Shown: positions 9,025 through 17,158, counted from the first letter of the stretch. The stretch: 64,000 nt of DNA from an uncultured Ruminococcus sp. (GCA_934435205.1 CAKSAK010000003.1:1-64000); one strand, 5' to 3'. Notes: a model not told the origin generated them from the letters alone. Numbers and translations are program-made.

Positions 9025-9639
9025 ATGAGTAAAATCGGTGATTATTTTGCTTCGCAATGCGGAAATCCGCACGGAGTTATCGGAAAGATCATGACATGGG
9101 CGATGAACCGTGCAAATAATGTTATGTATAAGGGTATTGTCGATGAACTGAAAATCTCACCCAAAACGAGGATACTTGACGTAGGATTTGGCAACGGATA
9201 CCTTGAAACACTTATAATTCAGAAATCCAGGTGTTTTATCACCGGAATTGATATATCCGAAGATATGGTCAGCAAGGCAGCCGCAGCGAACCGTAGGTAT
9301 GTTGCTTCGGGAAATATGAAATTTCAGCTCGGTGACTGCTGTGACCTTTCTTTCAAGGACAAATCCTTTGATGTGGTCACGACGATGAATACCATATACT
9401 TTTGGAGTGATACTGCTAAGGGAATGGCTGAGATCAGCAGAGTCCTAAAGGATGGCGGTATTTTCTACAATGCTGTTATATCAAAGGAAAACTTAGATAA
9501 GTATTTCTATACGAAAAACGGGTTCAAGAAATTCACAAAAGACGAATATATAGAGCTTGGAAAAAAGGCAGGCTTTCAGAGAATACGGATCAAGATATTG
9601 GGCAATAATTACGGTTTGCTTATCGTTTATATGAAATGA
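9025..9639 (+). CDS. Class I SAM-dependent methyltransferase
   Basis: A 204-residue protein with the Rossmann methyltransferase signature: LDVGFGNGYLE (motif I) near residue 55, the acidic loop GIDIS (motif II) and LSFKDKSFDVVTTMNT (motif IV region). The sequence resembles UbiE/COQ5-like small-molecule methyltransferases; the substrate cannot be told. A GTG at 8992 would add 11 residues, but the AGG upstream of it is too close, and the text MSKIGDYFAS looks like a natural start, so ATG 9025 is preferred. The stop overlaps the next frame (ATGA at 9636), so it forms a unit with the DUF3795 and GNAT genes. Confidence 0.85.
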   Translation: MSKIGDYFASQCGNPHGVIGKIMTWAMNRANNVMYKGIVDELKISPKTRILDVGFGNGYLETLIIQKSRCFITGIDISEDMVSKAAAANRRYVASGNMKFQLGDCCDLSFKDKSFDVVTTMNTIYFWSDTAKGMAEISRVLKDGGIFYNAVISKENLDKYFYTKNGFKKFTKDEYIELGKKAGFQRIRIKILGNNYGLLIVYMK

Positions 9640-9653
9640 TTAGGAGAATCACA

Positions 9654-10073
9654 ATGCAGAAGATAATAGCAGCTTGCGGAAATGATTGCTCGGCTTGTCC
9701 GAGATATGTTGCACCTCCGTATGAAAAGTCAGATGAAGAACTTAAGTATACAGCCGAATTGTGGCTGGAGATCGGATATAGAGACAGGCTCGTTTCAAAT
9801 GAAGAAATCTCTTGTATCGGCTGCCGTCCCGAAAACTGGTGCAGATACCTTGTTGTCAAATGCTGTGAGGATAAGGGTATCAAGAACTGTTCGGAATGTG
9901 CGGAGTTTCCTTGTGATAATATTAGAGAATGCTTTGCTGTAACGAAGTCCTTTGAACCGAAGTGCAGAGAAGTATGTACCGAGGCGGAATATGAGCAGAT
10001 AAAAAAGGCTTTTTTTGAGAAAGAGGAAAACTTGAAGGCTTTGCAGGCAGCGAATATTAAAGACGGAATATAG
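9654..10073 (+). CDS. DUF3795 cysteine-rich protein
   Basis: A 139-residue protein rich in paired cysteines: CGNDCSACPRY at the start, CIGCRP, CRYLVVKCCEDK and CSECAEFPC. This pattern is that of the DUF3795 family, small proteins presumed to bind metal or zinc, with no proven activity. The start at 9654 is chosen because AGGAG lies 8 bases before it, whereas the upstream ATG at 9636 sits inside the end of the methyltransferase gene. It is co-directional and tightly spaced with its neighbours, so it is probably one operon of small cargo enzymes. Confidence 0.8.
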   Translation: MQKIIAACGNDCSACPRYVAPPYEKSDEELKYTAELWLEIGYRDRLVSNEEISCIGCRPENWCRYLVVKCCEDKGIKNCSECAEFPCDNIRECFAVTKSFEPKCREVCTEAEYEQIKKAFFEKEENLKALQAANIKDGI

Positions 10074-10090
10074 AGGAGTTGTATTACGAT

Positions 10091-10660
10091 ATGATTATTG
10101 AAACTGAAAGACTTGTCCTGCGTCCTTTTACCGAAGAAGATGCTGGCGATGTACTTGAATACCTAAGAGAGCCTGCTGTCAATTGTTTTGCGTGTATGAA
10201 ACTGAATTTTCTTGAAGAAGCAAAGGCTGAGATGCAGAAAAGATGCGGTGAAACTGAATATTATTTTGCTATCACACTGAAAGATACGGGAAAAGTTATC
10301 GGTGAGATAGAGGCTTATCCCGAAACTGGAGAACAGCACTCCGATGAAAATGATCCAAAAGACACGTTCTCTCCGTGTTGGATGCTGAATAAAGACTATC
10401 AAGGCAAAGGATACGCCTACGAAGCTGCTCATGCCTTCTTCGACTATCTTTTCAAAGATAAAGGAGCAAGACGTATCTATGCCTATACAGAGGACTATAA
10501 CACGGCAAGTCAGCACCTATGTGAAAAACTCGGTATGCGCCGTGAGGGGCTGTTCCAGGAGTTTATATCTTTTGTGAATAATCCTGACGGCACTCCACGG
10601 TATGAGAATACATATCAGTATGCGATTTTGAAGAGAGAATGGTTCAATAACCAACTTTGA
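10091..10660 (+). CDS. GNAT-family N-acetyltransferase (RimJ/RimL type)
   Basis: A 189-residue protein of the acetyltransferase_3 group: MIIETERLVLRPF at the start, a central beta region with FAITLKDTGKVIGEIE, the acetyl-CoA loop region YQGKGYAYEAAHAFFDYLF and the C-terminal YTEDYNTASQHLCEKLGMRREG that is typical of RimJ/RimL relatives. The acceptor is unknown. GAGGAG lies 12 bases before ATG 10091; a TTG at 10079 directly after it is less likely. The stop codon is supplied by copy 2 of the palindromic repeat, so the original C-terminus may have been changed when the repeat was inserted. Confidence 0.88.
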   Translation: MIIETERLVLRPFTEEDAGDVLEYLREPAVNCFACMKLNFLEEAKAEMQKRCGETEYYFAITLKDTGKVIGEIEAYPETGEQHSDENDPKDTFSPCWMLNKDYQGKGYAYEAAHAFFDYLFKDKGARRIYAYTEDYNTASQHLCEKLGMRREGLFQEFISFVNNPDGTPRYENTYQYAILKREWFNNQL

Positions 10661-10679
10661 ACCCACTGGATTCAAAGTT
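10653..10679 (+). repeat. Copy 2 of the 27-base palindromic repeat
   Basis: The arms AACTTTGA and TCAAAGTT flank the centre acccactggat. The copy is identical over all 27 bases to that at 14892 and overlaps the stop codon of the GNAT gene. Confidence 0.88.
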
Positions 10680-10690
10680 CCACAAAAAGT

Positions 10691-10722
10691 AAAGGACGGC
10701 GCAATGACCGTCCTTTTTACTT
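10691..10722. terminator. Bidirectional terminator between GNAT and NYN genes
   Basis: The arms aaaggacgg and ccgtccttt enclose an 8-base loop and are flanked by A-rich and T-rich tracts, so it can serve both convergent genes. Confidence 0.85.
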
Positions 10723-12047
10723 TATTTCTGTATCTCAATAATAAATTTACCCTCGGAGTTCAGTTTGAGCCGCAATGTCTTGACGTACCGATTACAGAAG
10801 TTCTCCATTTCCTTCTTGGTAGCGGTAACTCTTGTGGCTTCATAGATTTTCTGCGTGAGTTCCAGAGGGTTTTCCCCATAGAGGGTGGGCAAATGCTTTT
10901 CAAGCTCTGCAAACAGGACGGCTCGCTTCATATCCTCGGTGGCAGCGGAGCAGAAATCGTCAATGGCACAATAGTAGATACCGTGCTGTGTGAGGGCATT
11001 TTTGATTGACGTTCCGCACTTCTCATATTCGTACATAACAAGGAAATGAGCTTTCGGCAGGCTCTCAATGAGTCCCCAAAAGTCGGAATCACTCGACACA
11101 ATAATAAACGATGTGATCCCGTCACGGTAGAAATCCGTGACAACACTCGCTGTCATTCTTAAATCGACCAGGGACTTTCTGTCGGTCACACGGTCGATCT
11201 CTATATGCTCAACGGGTATCTGCGTGAATTTGGAGAGCCAATCCCAGCCTGCGGTAGTGTTCGGATCGTCATAGAGCGTGATTTTCTCGATCTTGGCAAG
11301 TTCTTCTTGATTTAAGCCTTTCAGAACACTATACAGCTTGTACGGATTAGAGTTCTCACAATCGACGGCGACAGCAGTTTTCTCGGCGCTGTCGATAAAA
11401 TTATAAATATTGTTTCGGGTTTCATCGTCTGCGTCCCGATATTTCGTATAGTCGGTGAAGCTGTCATTATGCTGACCGTAGATGATCTTCAGGAACTTAC
11501 GGTCGGAATATACGATGCTCCCGACTTCGGCTGGCTGCCAGTGAATATACATCTGAAACGGGTAATGTTCGATATTCGCCATGTATTTATTGAATTCTTC
11601 CTTCATTACGCCATTCTTATTGTACTTCGGGACAAAGAACAAGTCTCGGATATACTCCCAATTCAGCCAGTCATAGAACAGACGGGAGCATTTATCAATG
11701 TTTTCATTGATGAGCCTTGTAAACTCCTGCATATACTTCTCGGAGCGTGAGTTTGCCTGAATAATGGTAAATCCCCATTTTTCAAGCTGTTTGATGTTTT
11801 CGTGGTCATACCACTCGATGTTATGCAGGTTTTTGAGCTGATACCGTATCAGATCATCGGTCTTTTTGAACTTCTGCATCAGTGCGGTTCGCAGCTTACA
11901 TAAATATCGTATCGCAGTAGCATCACGGTCGGCTTTGAGCTTGTCTATCAGCTCGGCACATTCCCCATAGCTTGCGGTGAGTGCCGACATTCGGACACCG
12001 ATCATATAGGCAATCGTGGTAACTACTTCTTTGGTATCAACGGTCAA
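10722..12047 (-). CDS. NYN-domain (PIN-like) protein
   Basis: A 441-residue protein whose C-terminal half carries a NYN domain, the PIN-related metal-dependent ribonuclease fold: AVDCENS (D229, N232), an acidic residue near D295 and the SSDSDF motif (D320, D322). The N-terminal 220 residues are alpha-helical and not recognised. The start is TTG, preceded by AGGAGGAATTTCC with good spacing. It lies 11 bases after a small helix-hairpin-helix gene, so the two are translated from one message. NYN proteins cut RNA; a toxin, defence or RNA-processing role on the element is inference. Confidence 0.78.
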   Translation of the reverse strand: MTVDTKEVVTTIAYMIGVRMSALTASYGECAELIDKLKADRDATAIRYLCKLRTALMQKFKKTDDLIRYQLKNLHNIEWYDHENIKQLEKWGFTIIQANSRSEKYMQEFTRLINENIDKCSRLFYDWLNWEYIRDLFFVPKYNKNGVMKEEFNKYMANIEHYPFQMYIHWQPAEVGSIVYSDRKFLKIIYGQHNDSFTDYTKYRDADDETRNNIYNFIDSAEKTAVAVDCENSNPYKLYSVLKGLNQEELAKIEKITLYDDPNTTAGWDWLSKFTQIPVEHIEIDRVTDRKSLVDLRMTASVVTDFYRDGITSFIIVSSDSDFWGLIESLPKAHFLVMYEYEKCGTSIKNALTQHGIYYCAIDDFCSAATEDMKRAVLFAELEKHLPTLYGENPLELTQKIYEATRVTATKKEMENFCNRYVKTLRLKLNSEGKFIIEIQK

Positions 12048-12058
12048 GGAAATTCCTC

Positions 12059-12313
12059 CTATTCATCGTTATTGATTGCAATATGTTTGTCGATGACCGT
12101 CATTATCTCGTTAAGCCGACTTTCTCCGATACCTTTGATTTTGCTCAGATCGGCTCGTAAGCTGTCATAATCAATGGGGTGCGTTTCTTCCTCGGCTCTC
12201 TGATAGCCCTGAGCAAAGACATTTCTCACGAAAGTCTCCATTTCGGCACGGTTCATTGATTTGATCTGCTTGTATAATGCACGGTTTACTAATTCTTCGG
12301 TTTCGTTATCCAT
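12059..12313 (-). CDS. Small helix-hairpin-helix protein
   Basis: An 84-residue acidic protein. Residues about 55 to 75 (LSKIKGIGESRLNEIMTVI) look like a helix-hairpin-helix, a non-specific DNA- or RNA-binding motif. AGGTG lies in front of the ATG. It is the first gene of a two-gene unit with the NYN protein and has a clear promoter upstream. No family name is recognised; it could be the partner or antidote of the NYN protein. Confidence 0.7.
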   Translation of the reverse strand: MDNETEELVNRALYKQIKSMNRAEMETFVRNVFAQGYQRAEEETHPIDYDSLRADLSKIKGIGESRLNEIMTVIDKHIAINNDE

Positions 12314-12345
12314 TGCATTTCACCTCCGATCTGCTCTATATCCTG

Positions 12346-12374
12346 ATTATAGCACAAATGGCGGTATAATGCAA
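12346..12374 (-). promoter_or_regulatory. Sigma-A-type promoter of the NYN unit
   Basis: On the minus strand TTGCAT (12369-12374) and TATAAT (12346-12351) are 17 bases apart, 33 bases before the start of the helix-hairpin-helix gene. Confidence 0.75.
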
Positions 12375-12403
12375 TGAAAAGGGTGTGAAAAAGTGTGTAG
12401 AGA

Positions 12404-12432
12404 TTGACTTTTTCGGGGCGGTTTGGTATAAT
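12404..12432 (+). promoter_or_regulatory. Sigma-A-type promoter of the 12493 gene
   Basis: TTGACT (12404-12409) and a perfect TATAAT (12427-12432) are 17 bases apart. The promoter is divergent to the one at 12346. Confidence 0.82.
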
Positions 12433-12492
12433 AGGGGTAAGTGAGAGAACAATACGGCTCTCTGCTAAATCGGAATTTAGAGGTGAGATAAA

Positions 12493-12870
12493 ATGATAGC
12501 AATTCATTTCGGACATCTTTGTTTTAATAAGCCGTCTGGCGAACAAAGTATCCTGATTGTTGTTGCTTCAAAAAAGGATTACCCCTCAATGGACAGCTTT
12601 GTCACCAACGCATTGAAGTATTTGGAATCACATAAAAATTTTTGCGATAACTGGACTGAGATGTACAAAAACAGAGTATATTCACCAATTGACGAGGAAG
12701 AAAAGAAATGGATGAAATCAAGATTAGAGGAAATGAATCAGCGTATCAGTATTGCATATGATTCAATCATAAGTGCGGTTTATATAATTCCGCCAGAATG
12801 GAATGATATTACAATAGGAGTGGAAACGGAATCAGAATATGTTTTCTACCAATGGGGAACATCAGCTTAA
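12493..12870 (+). CDS. Hypothetical protein
   Basis: A 125-residue protein that I do not recognise. It starts MIAIHFGHLCFNKPSGEQ, has a hydrophobic strand (ILIVVAS), a central helix with many charged residues and an aromatic C-terminus (VFYQWGTSA). GAGGTGAG is the ribosome site 7 bases upstream. It is a single-gene unit with its own promoter and a strong terminator, inserted between two minus-strand operons, which is typical of mobile-element cargo. No signal peptide or membrane segment is visible. Confidence 0.7.
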   Translation: MIAIHFGHLCFNKPSGEQSILIVVASKKDYPSMDSFVTNALKYLESHKNFCDNWTEMYKNRVYSPIDEEEKKWMKSRLEEMNQRISIAYDSIISAVYIIPPEWNDITIGVETESEYVFYQWGTSA

Positions 12871-12907
12871 ATTCTGATTTAGCTTAGTAACTGAATATAC
12901 TCAAACA

Positions 12908-12945
12908 CGGATAACCGTCCTTAACAGACGGCTATCCGTTTTTTT
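12908..12945. terminator. Terminator after the 12493 gene and the nine-gene operon
   Basis: The arms cggataaccgtc and gacggctatccg form a 12-pair stem with a single G-T pair, followed by seven T residues on the plus strand. The convergent minus-strand operon ends at its edge. Confidence 0.9.
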
Positions 12946-13159
12946 ATTCCGCATACCCACAATCAAGCACCCTCAGCTTTGAATGCTCGCTGTCATGCGG
13001 ATCAACAATATCATAGCTGATCGAGCTGCACCTGAGCTGACTGCAAAGCTCGGTGGCTCGTTTCAGGAAGTCGGACGGAATCTCCACAAGAGAGCCGTCG
13101 TTTTTTATGAGCTTTACGCCGTTTCTCCGCAAGTCCTCGATGAGATTCTCACTCGTCAT
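12944..13159 (-). CDS. Small hypothetical element protein
   Basis: A 71-residue protein, MTSENLIEDLRRNGVKLI at the start, with a conserved-looking acidic tail ending DCGYAE. The start at 13159 is preferred to the in-frame GTG/ATG further upstream because its ATG overlaps the stop of the preceding gene and GAGGAA lies just before it. It is the last gene of the ssb-parA operon. No family is recognised. Confidence 0.65.
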   Translation of the reverse strand: MTSENLIEDLRRNGVKLIKNDGSLVEIPSDFLKRATELCSQLRCSSISYDIVDPHDSEHSKLRVLDCGYAE

Positions 13160-13331
13160 TGTCCTGTTCCTCGGTGCTTTCTTCACCCTCACTCGTTTCA
13201 AGGGTGATCGTGTGGGTGTAGATCATGTGGTCGTTAAAACATTCCAGGGAGCAGTAGCTCTGATTGGTGTCCTGATGCTTGTAATAGCTCTTGCCTGCCG
13301 GAATTTCCTTATAACAGTTCGCACAAAACAT
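13149..13331 (-). CDS. Small zinc-finger-like protein
   Basis: A 60-residue protein that starts MFCANCYKEIPAG and has a second pair in YCSLEC, a CxxC...CxxxC arrangement of a treble-clef or ribbon zinc site. The tail is acidic. Its ATG overlaps the stop of the upstream gene (TAATG) and GGAGG lies 8 bases before it. Small zinc proteins of this type are common in mobile elements of Clostridia; the function is unknown. Confidence 0.7.
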   Translation of the reverse strand: MFCANCYKEIPAGKSYYKHQDTNQSYCSLECFNDHMIYTHTITLETSEGEESTEEQDNDE

Positions 13332-13738
13332 TATTCGTCCCTCCAAAGATAGATCATGGTATCGTAAACGACTCTCTGCGCCTGCATACGGAGCAGATTG
13401 CCGATTGAGCCAACAGCATTGAGATTGCCCGATTCAACGGCAACCTGATAGTCACGGCTCGACTGCATAAGAAGCTCAGTCTGACGGTTTACTGCGTCTG
13501 TGACCTTTGTATCAAGCTCGTCCAGGTGCTTGTAAATCTCGCCCTTGTCAACGATCTCATGCAAGAGATCGGGTCGCTTATCTTCAATGTGGTGCAGATA
13601 ATACCTGATTTGATCGGTGTGGAACACATAACGCTCTGTTTTGCCCGTCTTAGGGCTGCGGTGACGAACCGTCTGTGTATCGGTATCGACTTCCCACACG
13701 GGAGTGCCGTCCACGGTCTGTTTGCTATTGAAAATCAT
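13331..13738 (-). CDS. TnpV-like transposon-encoded protein
   Basis: A 135-residue protein with the layout of the TnpV family found on Clostridial conjugative elements: a YVFHTDQIRYYLHH segment, RPDLLHEIVDKGEIYKHLDELDTK and a C-terminal helix VYDTMIYLW. TnpV proteins have no proven biochemical role. ATG 13738 has AGGAAG 8 bases upstream; a GTG at 13747 that overlaps the previous stop is an alternative. It is translationally coupled to its neighbours. Confidence 0.65.
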   Translation of the reverse strand: MIFNSKQTVDGTPVWEVDTDTQTVRHRSPKTGKTERYVFHTDQIRYYLHHIEDKRPDLLHEIVDKGEIYKHLDELDTKVTDAVNRQTELLMQSSRDYQVAVESGNLNAVGSIGNLLRMQAQRVVYDTMIYLWRDE

Positions 13739-13743
13739 CGCCG

Positions 13744-14448
13744 TCACTTCCTTTTCTTCGTCATATAGTAGCCGATACCGCCGACTCCTGCGAGAGCAGC
13801 TACTCCTGCGATGATCGCAAGCGGATTGGCTCCAGAATGCTCGGAATCGCCCTCAGAAACGCTTGACTGACTGTCGGGGGTATCGTTACCCTCTGCGGAA
13901 GAACCGCCCTCAGAAGTCGTTTCCGTTCCGCCTGTGACCTTACCTATCACTCTCGGACTATCCGCACCGTCATCGTTGATCTCGTAACCGTCTGCGATTT
14001 CGGGATCGTCCTCCTCTAAGGTGCTGTACGGTGTGAACGTGTCAACGGTATCACCATTCTTGTCTGTCATTTGCCACATACCGTTAAGCAGAAAAAAGCT
14101 GTAATGGTTGTCCTCGGTGTTAATTGTCCAGCCACCCTCATTATCGTCCTCAAAATCCCAATCTTCGATCAGGCGACGGTAGTAGTCCTTGTATTCATAT
14201 TGAAGCTCTCCTATCTCAGTCCAGTCATAATCTTCTGAACCATAGTTCTCGTCAAGCCACTTGTCAAGAAGATGATGTTTGTATGATGCTTCGGGAAAGT
14301 CAAGACCGTTATCGCCCTTGCCGTTCCACATCTCCTCCCAAATCTCGGCTTCGATATAGTCCCGTTCAAGGATCTCGGCAGCATAGACGTTCAAGCCTGA
14401 GCAGAGTGCAATTGCGGTGCAGAATACCGTTGTAATAATCTTCTTCAT
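13744..14448 (-). CDS. Secreted, membrane-anchored surface protein of unknown function
   Basis: A 234-residue protein. It has a classic signal peptide (MKKIITTVFCTAIALCS, cleavage near VYAAE), an acidic extracellular region rich in W, Y, D and E, a low-complexity Ser/Thr/Gly/Glu linker (about residues 175-205) and a C-terminal membrane helix LAIIAGVAALAGVGGIGYY followed by KKRK. There is no LPXTG motif, so it is held by the helix. ATG 14448 follows GGAGG and overlaps the end of the ParB-like gene. A surface protein inside a partition operon is unusual; a role in mating contact or exclusion is speculation. Confidence 0.78.
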   Translation of the reverse strand: MKKIITTVFCTAIALCSGLNVYAAEILERDYIEAEIWEEMWNGKGDNGLDFPEASYKHHLLDKWLDENYGSEDYDWTEIGELQYEYKDYYRRLIEDWDFEDDNEGGWTINTEDNHYSFFLLNGMWQMTDKNGDTVDTFTPYSTLEEDDPEIADGYEINDDGADSPRVIGKVTGGTETTSEGGSSAEGNDTPDSQSSVSEGDSEHSGANPLAIIAGVAALAGVGGIGYYMTKKRK

Positions 14449-14449
14449 A

Positions 14450-15400
14450 TTATTTGTCCTCCATATTTTTAAAGTAGAGTTCAAGTGCCTTTTCAATAGT
14501 ATCAGTGATCTCTTTCGGCTTCTCGCCGTTGCTGAAATACTTGGTATAAATATCGTGGCTGATCTTCACACTTTTGGACTTCACTTTCGGCTCGGTGTCC
14601 TCGCCGTAAAGAATAGCGTGAACGGTTTCGGGAGTGATATTGCCCTCGCTGTCGGCAGAAGCACGGAGCTTCTTAGCGTTTTTCATGTCGATCTTCCAGT
14701 CCTCAGCACATTCAGCGACAACAGCCTGTGTATCTTCAGAAAGGAAAGAAAGCTCCACGCCTGTTCGGATAGCAATATCTCCGCTGTCCACAAGGGCTTT
14801 CAGCTCATCAGTGAGCTTATTGATACGAATAAGCCTTACTACCGAGCCTTTGCTGACACCGTACTCATTTCCGATGCTCTCGCTCGTGTCTAACTTTGAA
14901 CCCACTGGATTCAAAGTTGAGCTGTCGGGTTCGGCTGAGGGATTTTCAAGGCGTGCAAGCTCCCTGAGAATATCATTCCGCTTGCCCTGAGAGAACATTT
15001 CGGAATGGCGGAGTGCAACGGCGGCAGCCTGTTCCGATATTCTGAGGTTTTCAAAGCCTCTCTGCATAACATTCGACTCTATGACATACATTTCGGCTTC
15101 GTCCTCGGTGAGCCCTGCCTTGATGATCGACGGAACAGTCGACAGTCCTGCAAGTTTAGAAGCATTCCAGCGGTTGTGACCGATAAGAATTTCGTATCCG
15201 TCTCCGTCCGGCTGAACGATGATCGGTGATAGCACACCATTTTCCTTGATGCTGGCTACCATATCTTCAAGTCTCTCGCCGGAGTACAGCTCAAACTTGT
15301 GATTGTGATATGGGTGGAGTTTGTCGCAAGGAATCTGCTGAACAGCGGTCTGCTGCGGTGTGGAGAGCATAGCACTCAGGTCAAACTGCGGTGTATTCAT
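14450..15400 (-). CDS. parB: ParB/Spo0J-family partition protein with an in-frame repeat insertion
   Basis: A 316-residue protein. The N-terminal ParB/sulfiredoxin-like domain shows LEDMVASIKENGVLSPIIV and the GHNRW box (about residues 74-78), then ERGFENLRISEQ-like text at 112-124 and a central helix-turn-helix (ESIGNEYGVSKGSVVRLIRI). It would bind centromere-like sites and work with ParA, 560 bases away in the same operon. Residues 163-170 (LNPVGSKL) are encoded by copy 3 of the 27-base palindromic repeat, inserted in frame in the linker before the helix-turn-helix. AAGGAAGATG precedes the start. Confidence 0.88.
   Translation of the reverse strand: MNTPQFDLSAMLSTPQQTAVQQIPCDKLHPYHNHKFELYSGERLEDMVASIKENGVLSPIIVQPDGDGYEILIGHNRWNASKLAGLSTVPSIIKAGLTEDEAEMYVIESNVMQRGFENLRISEQAAAVALRHSEMFSQGKRNDILRELARLENPSAEPDSSTLNPVGSKLDTSESIGNEYGVSKGSVVRLIRINKLTDELKALVDSGDIAIRTGVELSFLSEDTQAVVAECAEDWKIDMKNAKKLRASADSEGNITPETVHAILYGEDTEPKVKSKSVKISHDIYTKYFSNGEKPKEITDTIEKALELYFKNMEDK
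14892..14918 (+). repeat. Copy 3 of the 27-base palindromic repeat, inside parB
   Basis: The sequence is identical to copy 2 and in the same orientation. As 27 bases are nine codons, it adds nine residues to ParB without a frameshift. Confidence 0.9.
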
Positions 15401-15741
15401 CGTTTCATCTTCCTTTCCATGTCCGCAAGCTGTTTGCGAAGCTCACGGTTCTCTGCGTCAAGCTCCATAATGCGGCTTTTCAGCTTTTTCGCCGTCACAT
15501 CTGCACGGACGATCATATCCGCAAACCGCAGGAGCGTGTATCTGTATCTGCGCTGATTGTAATTGAAGGTGTAGCATAGCTTCCCTGAGAACCTGTCACG
15601 GCTCTCGGAAAGGCTTGCGATCACTTCCTTAGAAGTCTCGGAAATGACTATGCTGTGGTCGGAGCTGAAATACTCATTCAGCTCACCCTCGCCGTGGGGA
15701 GTGAAAAGCCACGGCATTTTATCGGTATCAAAGGGCTTCAT
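15397..15741 (-). CDS. Hypothetical element protein with a C-terminal coiled coil
   Basis: A 114-residue protein. Its first 70 residues are mixed (KMPWLFTPHGEGELNEYF, then a YTFNYNQRRYRY strand region), and residues 75-114 form a clear heptad helix (RIMELDAENRELRKQLADME). The stop overlaps the ParB start by four bases (ATGA), so the two are coupled. I do not recognise the family; position suggests a role with the partition system. Confidence 0.65.
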   Translation of the reverse strand: MKPFDTDKMPWLFTPHGEGELNEYFSSDHSIVISETSKEVIASLSESRDRFSGKLCYTFNYNQRRYRYTLLRFADMIVRADVTAKKLKSRIMELDAENRELRKQLADMERKMKR

Positions 15742-15968
15742 GACTCATCCTCCTCGTCATCATCTTCATCGGTGCAGTAGTCAAGCCCGTTCTGAAGCTG
15801 AATGTAGATGCCGGAGTAGCGGTCATGCTCTGCGCCGTCACTGTTCATCATCGCTTCAAGGAAATAAGCCTGAGCTTCTTCACGGTCGTTCCACACCTTA
15901 ACTTCGCCGTAGCATTTGGTAGTGACCTTGCGGTTGGGGTTCATTGCGAGTTCTGACATACTTAACAT
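15738..15968 (-). CDS. Small hypothetical element protein
   Basis: A 76-residue acidic protein with [22 protein letters not shown] and a tail of aspartate and glutamate. Proteins with this VWNDREEA pattern recur on Clostridial mobile elements (family knowledge), without a known function. AGGAGG lies 10 bases before the ATG, and the gene overlaps the end of parA and the start of the coiled-coil gene, so it is coupled to both. Confidence 0.65.
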   Translation of the reverse strand: MLSMSELAMNPNRKVTTKCYGEVKVWNDREEAQAYFLEAMMNSDGAEHDRYSGIYIQLQNGLDYCTDEDDDEEDES

Positions 15969-16741
15969 CTTGAAAGCACCTCCTGAGCTAATTCATCATA
16001 TTCCTGACCTAACTTGTGACCTGTGAGACAAAGCGGTGTGCCGTTCTCGGAGCTTTTCGCCGCTTCAATGGACTTGCTGATGCTTGTCCTGAACAGCATT
16101 TCGCCGTACTTTTCATTGAGGGTTTCTATCGCCGTTCTGCTGACCTTTGTGCGGTCAACCATAGTCGGCAGCACTCCGATGAGGTTCAGCTTCGGGTTGG
16201 TATTTGCCTTGACAAGCTGTGTGAGAGCTTCAAGGGACTGCAAACCGTCCATACTGAACTTCTGCGTCTGCACGGGTATCAGCACTCTGTCCGCAGCGGT
16301 AAGGGCATTGATAAGGAGCGTTCCGAGGGACGGCAGGCAGTCGATCAGCACGAAGTCATACGCTCCGATCACATCTTCCGTGAGTATCCTGCGGAGAATA
16401 TGCTCCTTTGAGATCATCGTGACCATGATCGTTTCCGCATTGGCGAGGTTGATGTCGGCGGGAAGGTAGTCCACTCCTGCGGTTTCGCTGTGACGGATCG
16501 CTCTCTGAGCTGTCTCGGCGGTCACGGGATTTCCTGTGTAGAATGACATGATAAGCTGTGTCATGGTCGGGTTGCCGTCCGGCTCGTATTTCAGGTATTC
16601 GGAGAGGTTCGCCTGCGGATCGAAGTCGATGAGAAGCACCTTCTTGTCATGGTTCAGAGCAAGGCAAGCTCCGAGATTATAGGCTGTGGTGGATTTGCCC
16701 ACACCGCCTTTCTGATTACTGATTGCGATCGTGATGCCCAT
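15962..16741 (-). CDS. parA: ParA/Soj-family partition ATPase
   Basis: A 259-residue deviant Walker ATPase. The motif KGGVGKSTT is at residues 10-19, the switch region [15 protein letters not shown] near 36-50 and Walker [16 protein letters not shown] near 125. The length is that of chromosomal and plasmid Soj/ParA proteins without the extra N-terminal DNA-binding domain. With the ParB-like protein it would segregate an excised, circular form of the element. It lies 27 bases downstream of ssb in the same operon. Confidence 0.95.
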   Translation of the reverse strand: MGITIAISNQKGGVGKSTTAYNLGACLALNHDKKVLLIDFDPQANLSEYLKYEPDGNPTMTQLIMSFYTGNPVTAETAQRAIRHSETAGVDYLPADINLANAETIMVTMISKEHILRRILTEDVIGAYDFVLIDCLPSLGTLLINALTAADRVLIPVQTQKFSMDGLQSLEALTQLVKANTNPKLNLIGVLPTMVDRTKVSRTAIETLNEKYGEMLFRTSISKSIEAAKSSENGTPLCLTGHKLGQEYDELAQEVLSRC

Positions 16742-16768
16742 TTTCTTTATCCTCCTTGTGATTATACT

Positions 16769-17158
16769 TTAGAACAGCGGATCGTCCTCTGTTTTTGCGT
16801 AGGGATTATCGTAGCCGTTGTCAGTCGGTGCGGTGTTCTCACGCTTCTTACCGCCGTTGAAGTGGATCTCCTCGACCTTGACCTCGATAGCCGAACGCTT
16901 CTGACCGTCCTTTTCATAGCGTTTGTTGTGGACTGAGCCGACGAGTGTCACCATATCGCCCTTGCCGAACCAATCGACGATCACATCGGCGTTGCGGTTC
17001 CAGGCGGTGCAGGGGAAGAAGTCTGTCTCGGCAGTCTCCTCACCCTTACGCTTCGGACGTTCGCAAGCGATAGTGAACTCGCAGAGGCGGTTCTCACCAA
17101 TAGTCTTGATTTCGGGATCGGCAGTCATTCTGCCTGAGACTAAGAATTTGTTTAACAT
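16769..17158 (-). CDS. ssb: Single-stranded DNA-binding protein
   Basis: A 129-residue OB-fold protein: MLNKFLVSGRMTADPEIK at the start, FTIACERPKR, FFPCTAWNRNADVIVDWFGKGDMVTLVGS and the acidic C-terminal tip ending DPLF, which recruits partner enzymes in this family. A mobile-element copy would coat the transferred single strand. It is the first gene of the nine-gene minus-strand operon and has its own promoter at 17213-17241. Confidence 0.93.
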   Translation of the reverse strand: MLNKFLVSGRMTADPEIKTIGENRLCEFTIACERPKRKGEETAETDFFPCTAWNRNADVIVDWFGKGDMVTLVGSVHNKRYEKDGQKRSAIEVKVEEIHFNGGKKRENTAPTDNGYDNPYAKTEDDPLF

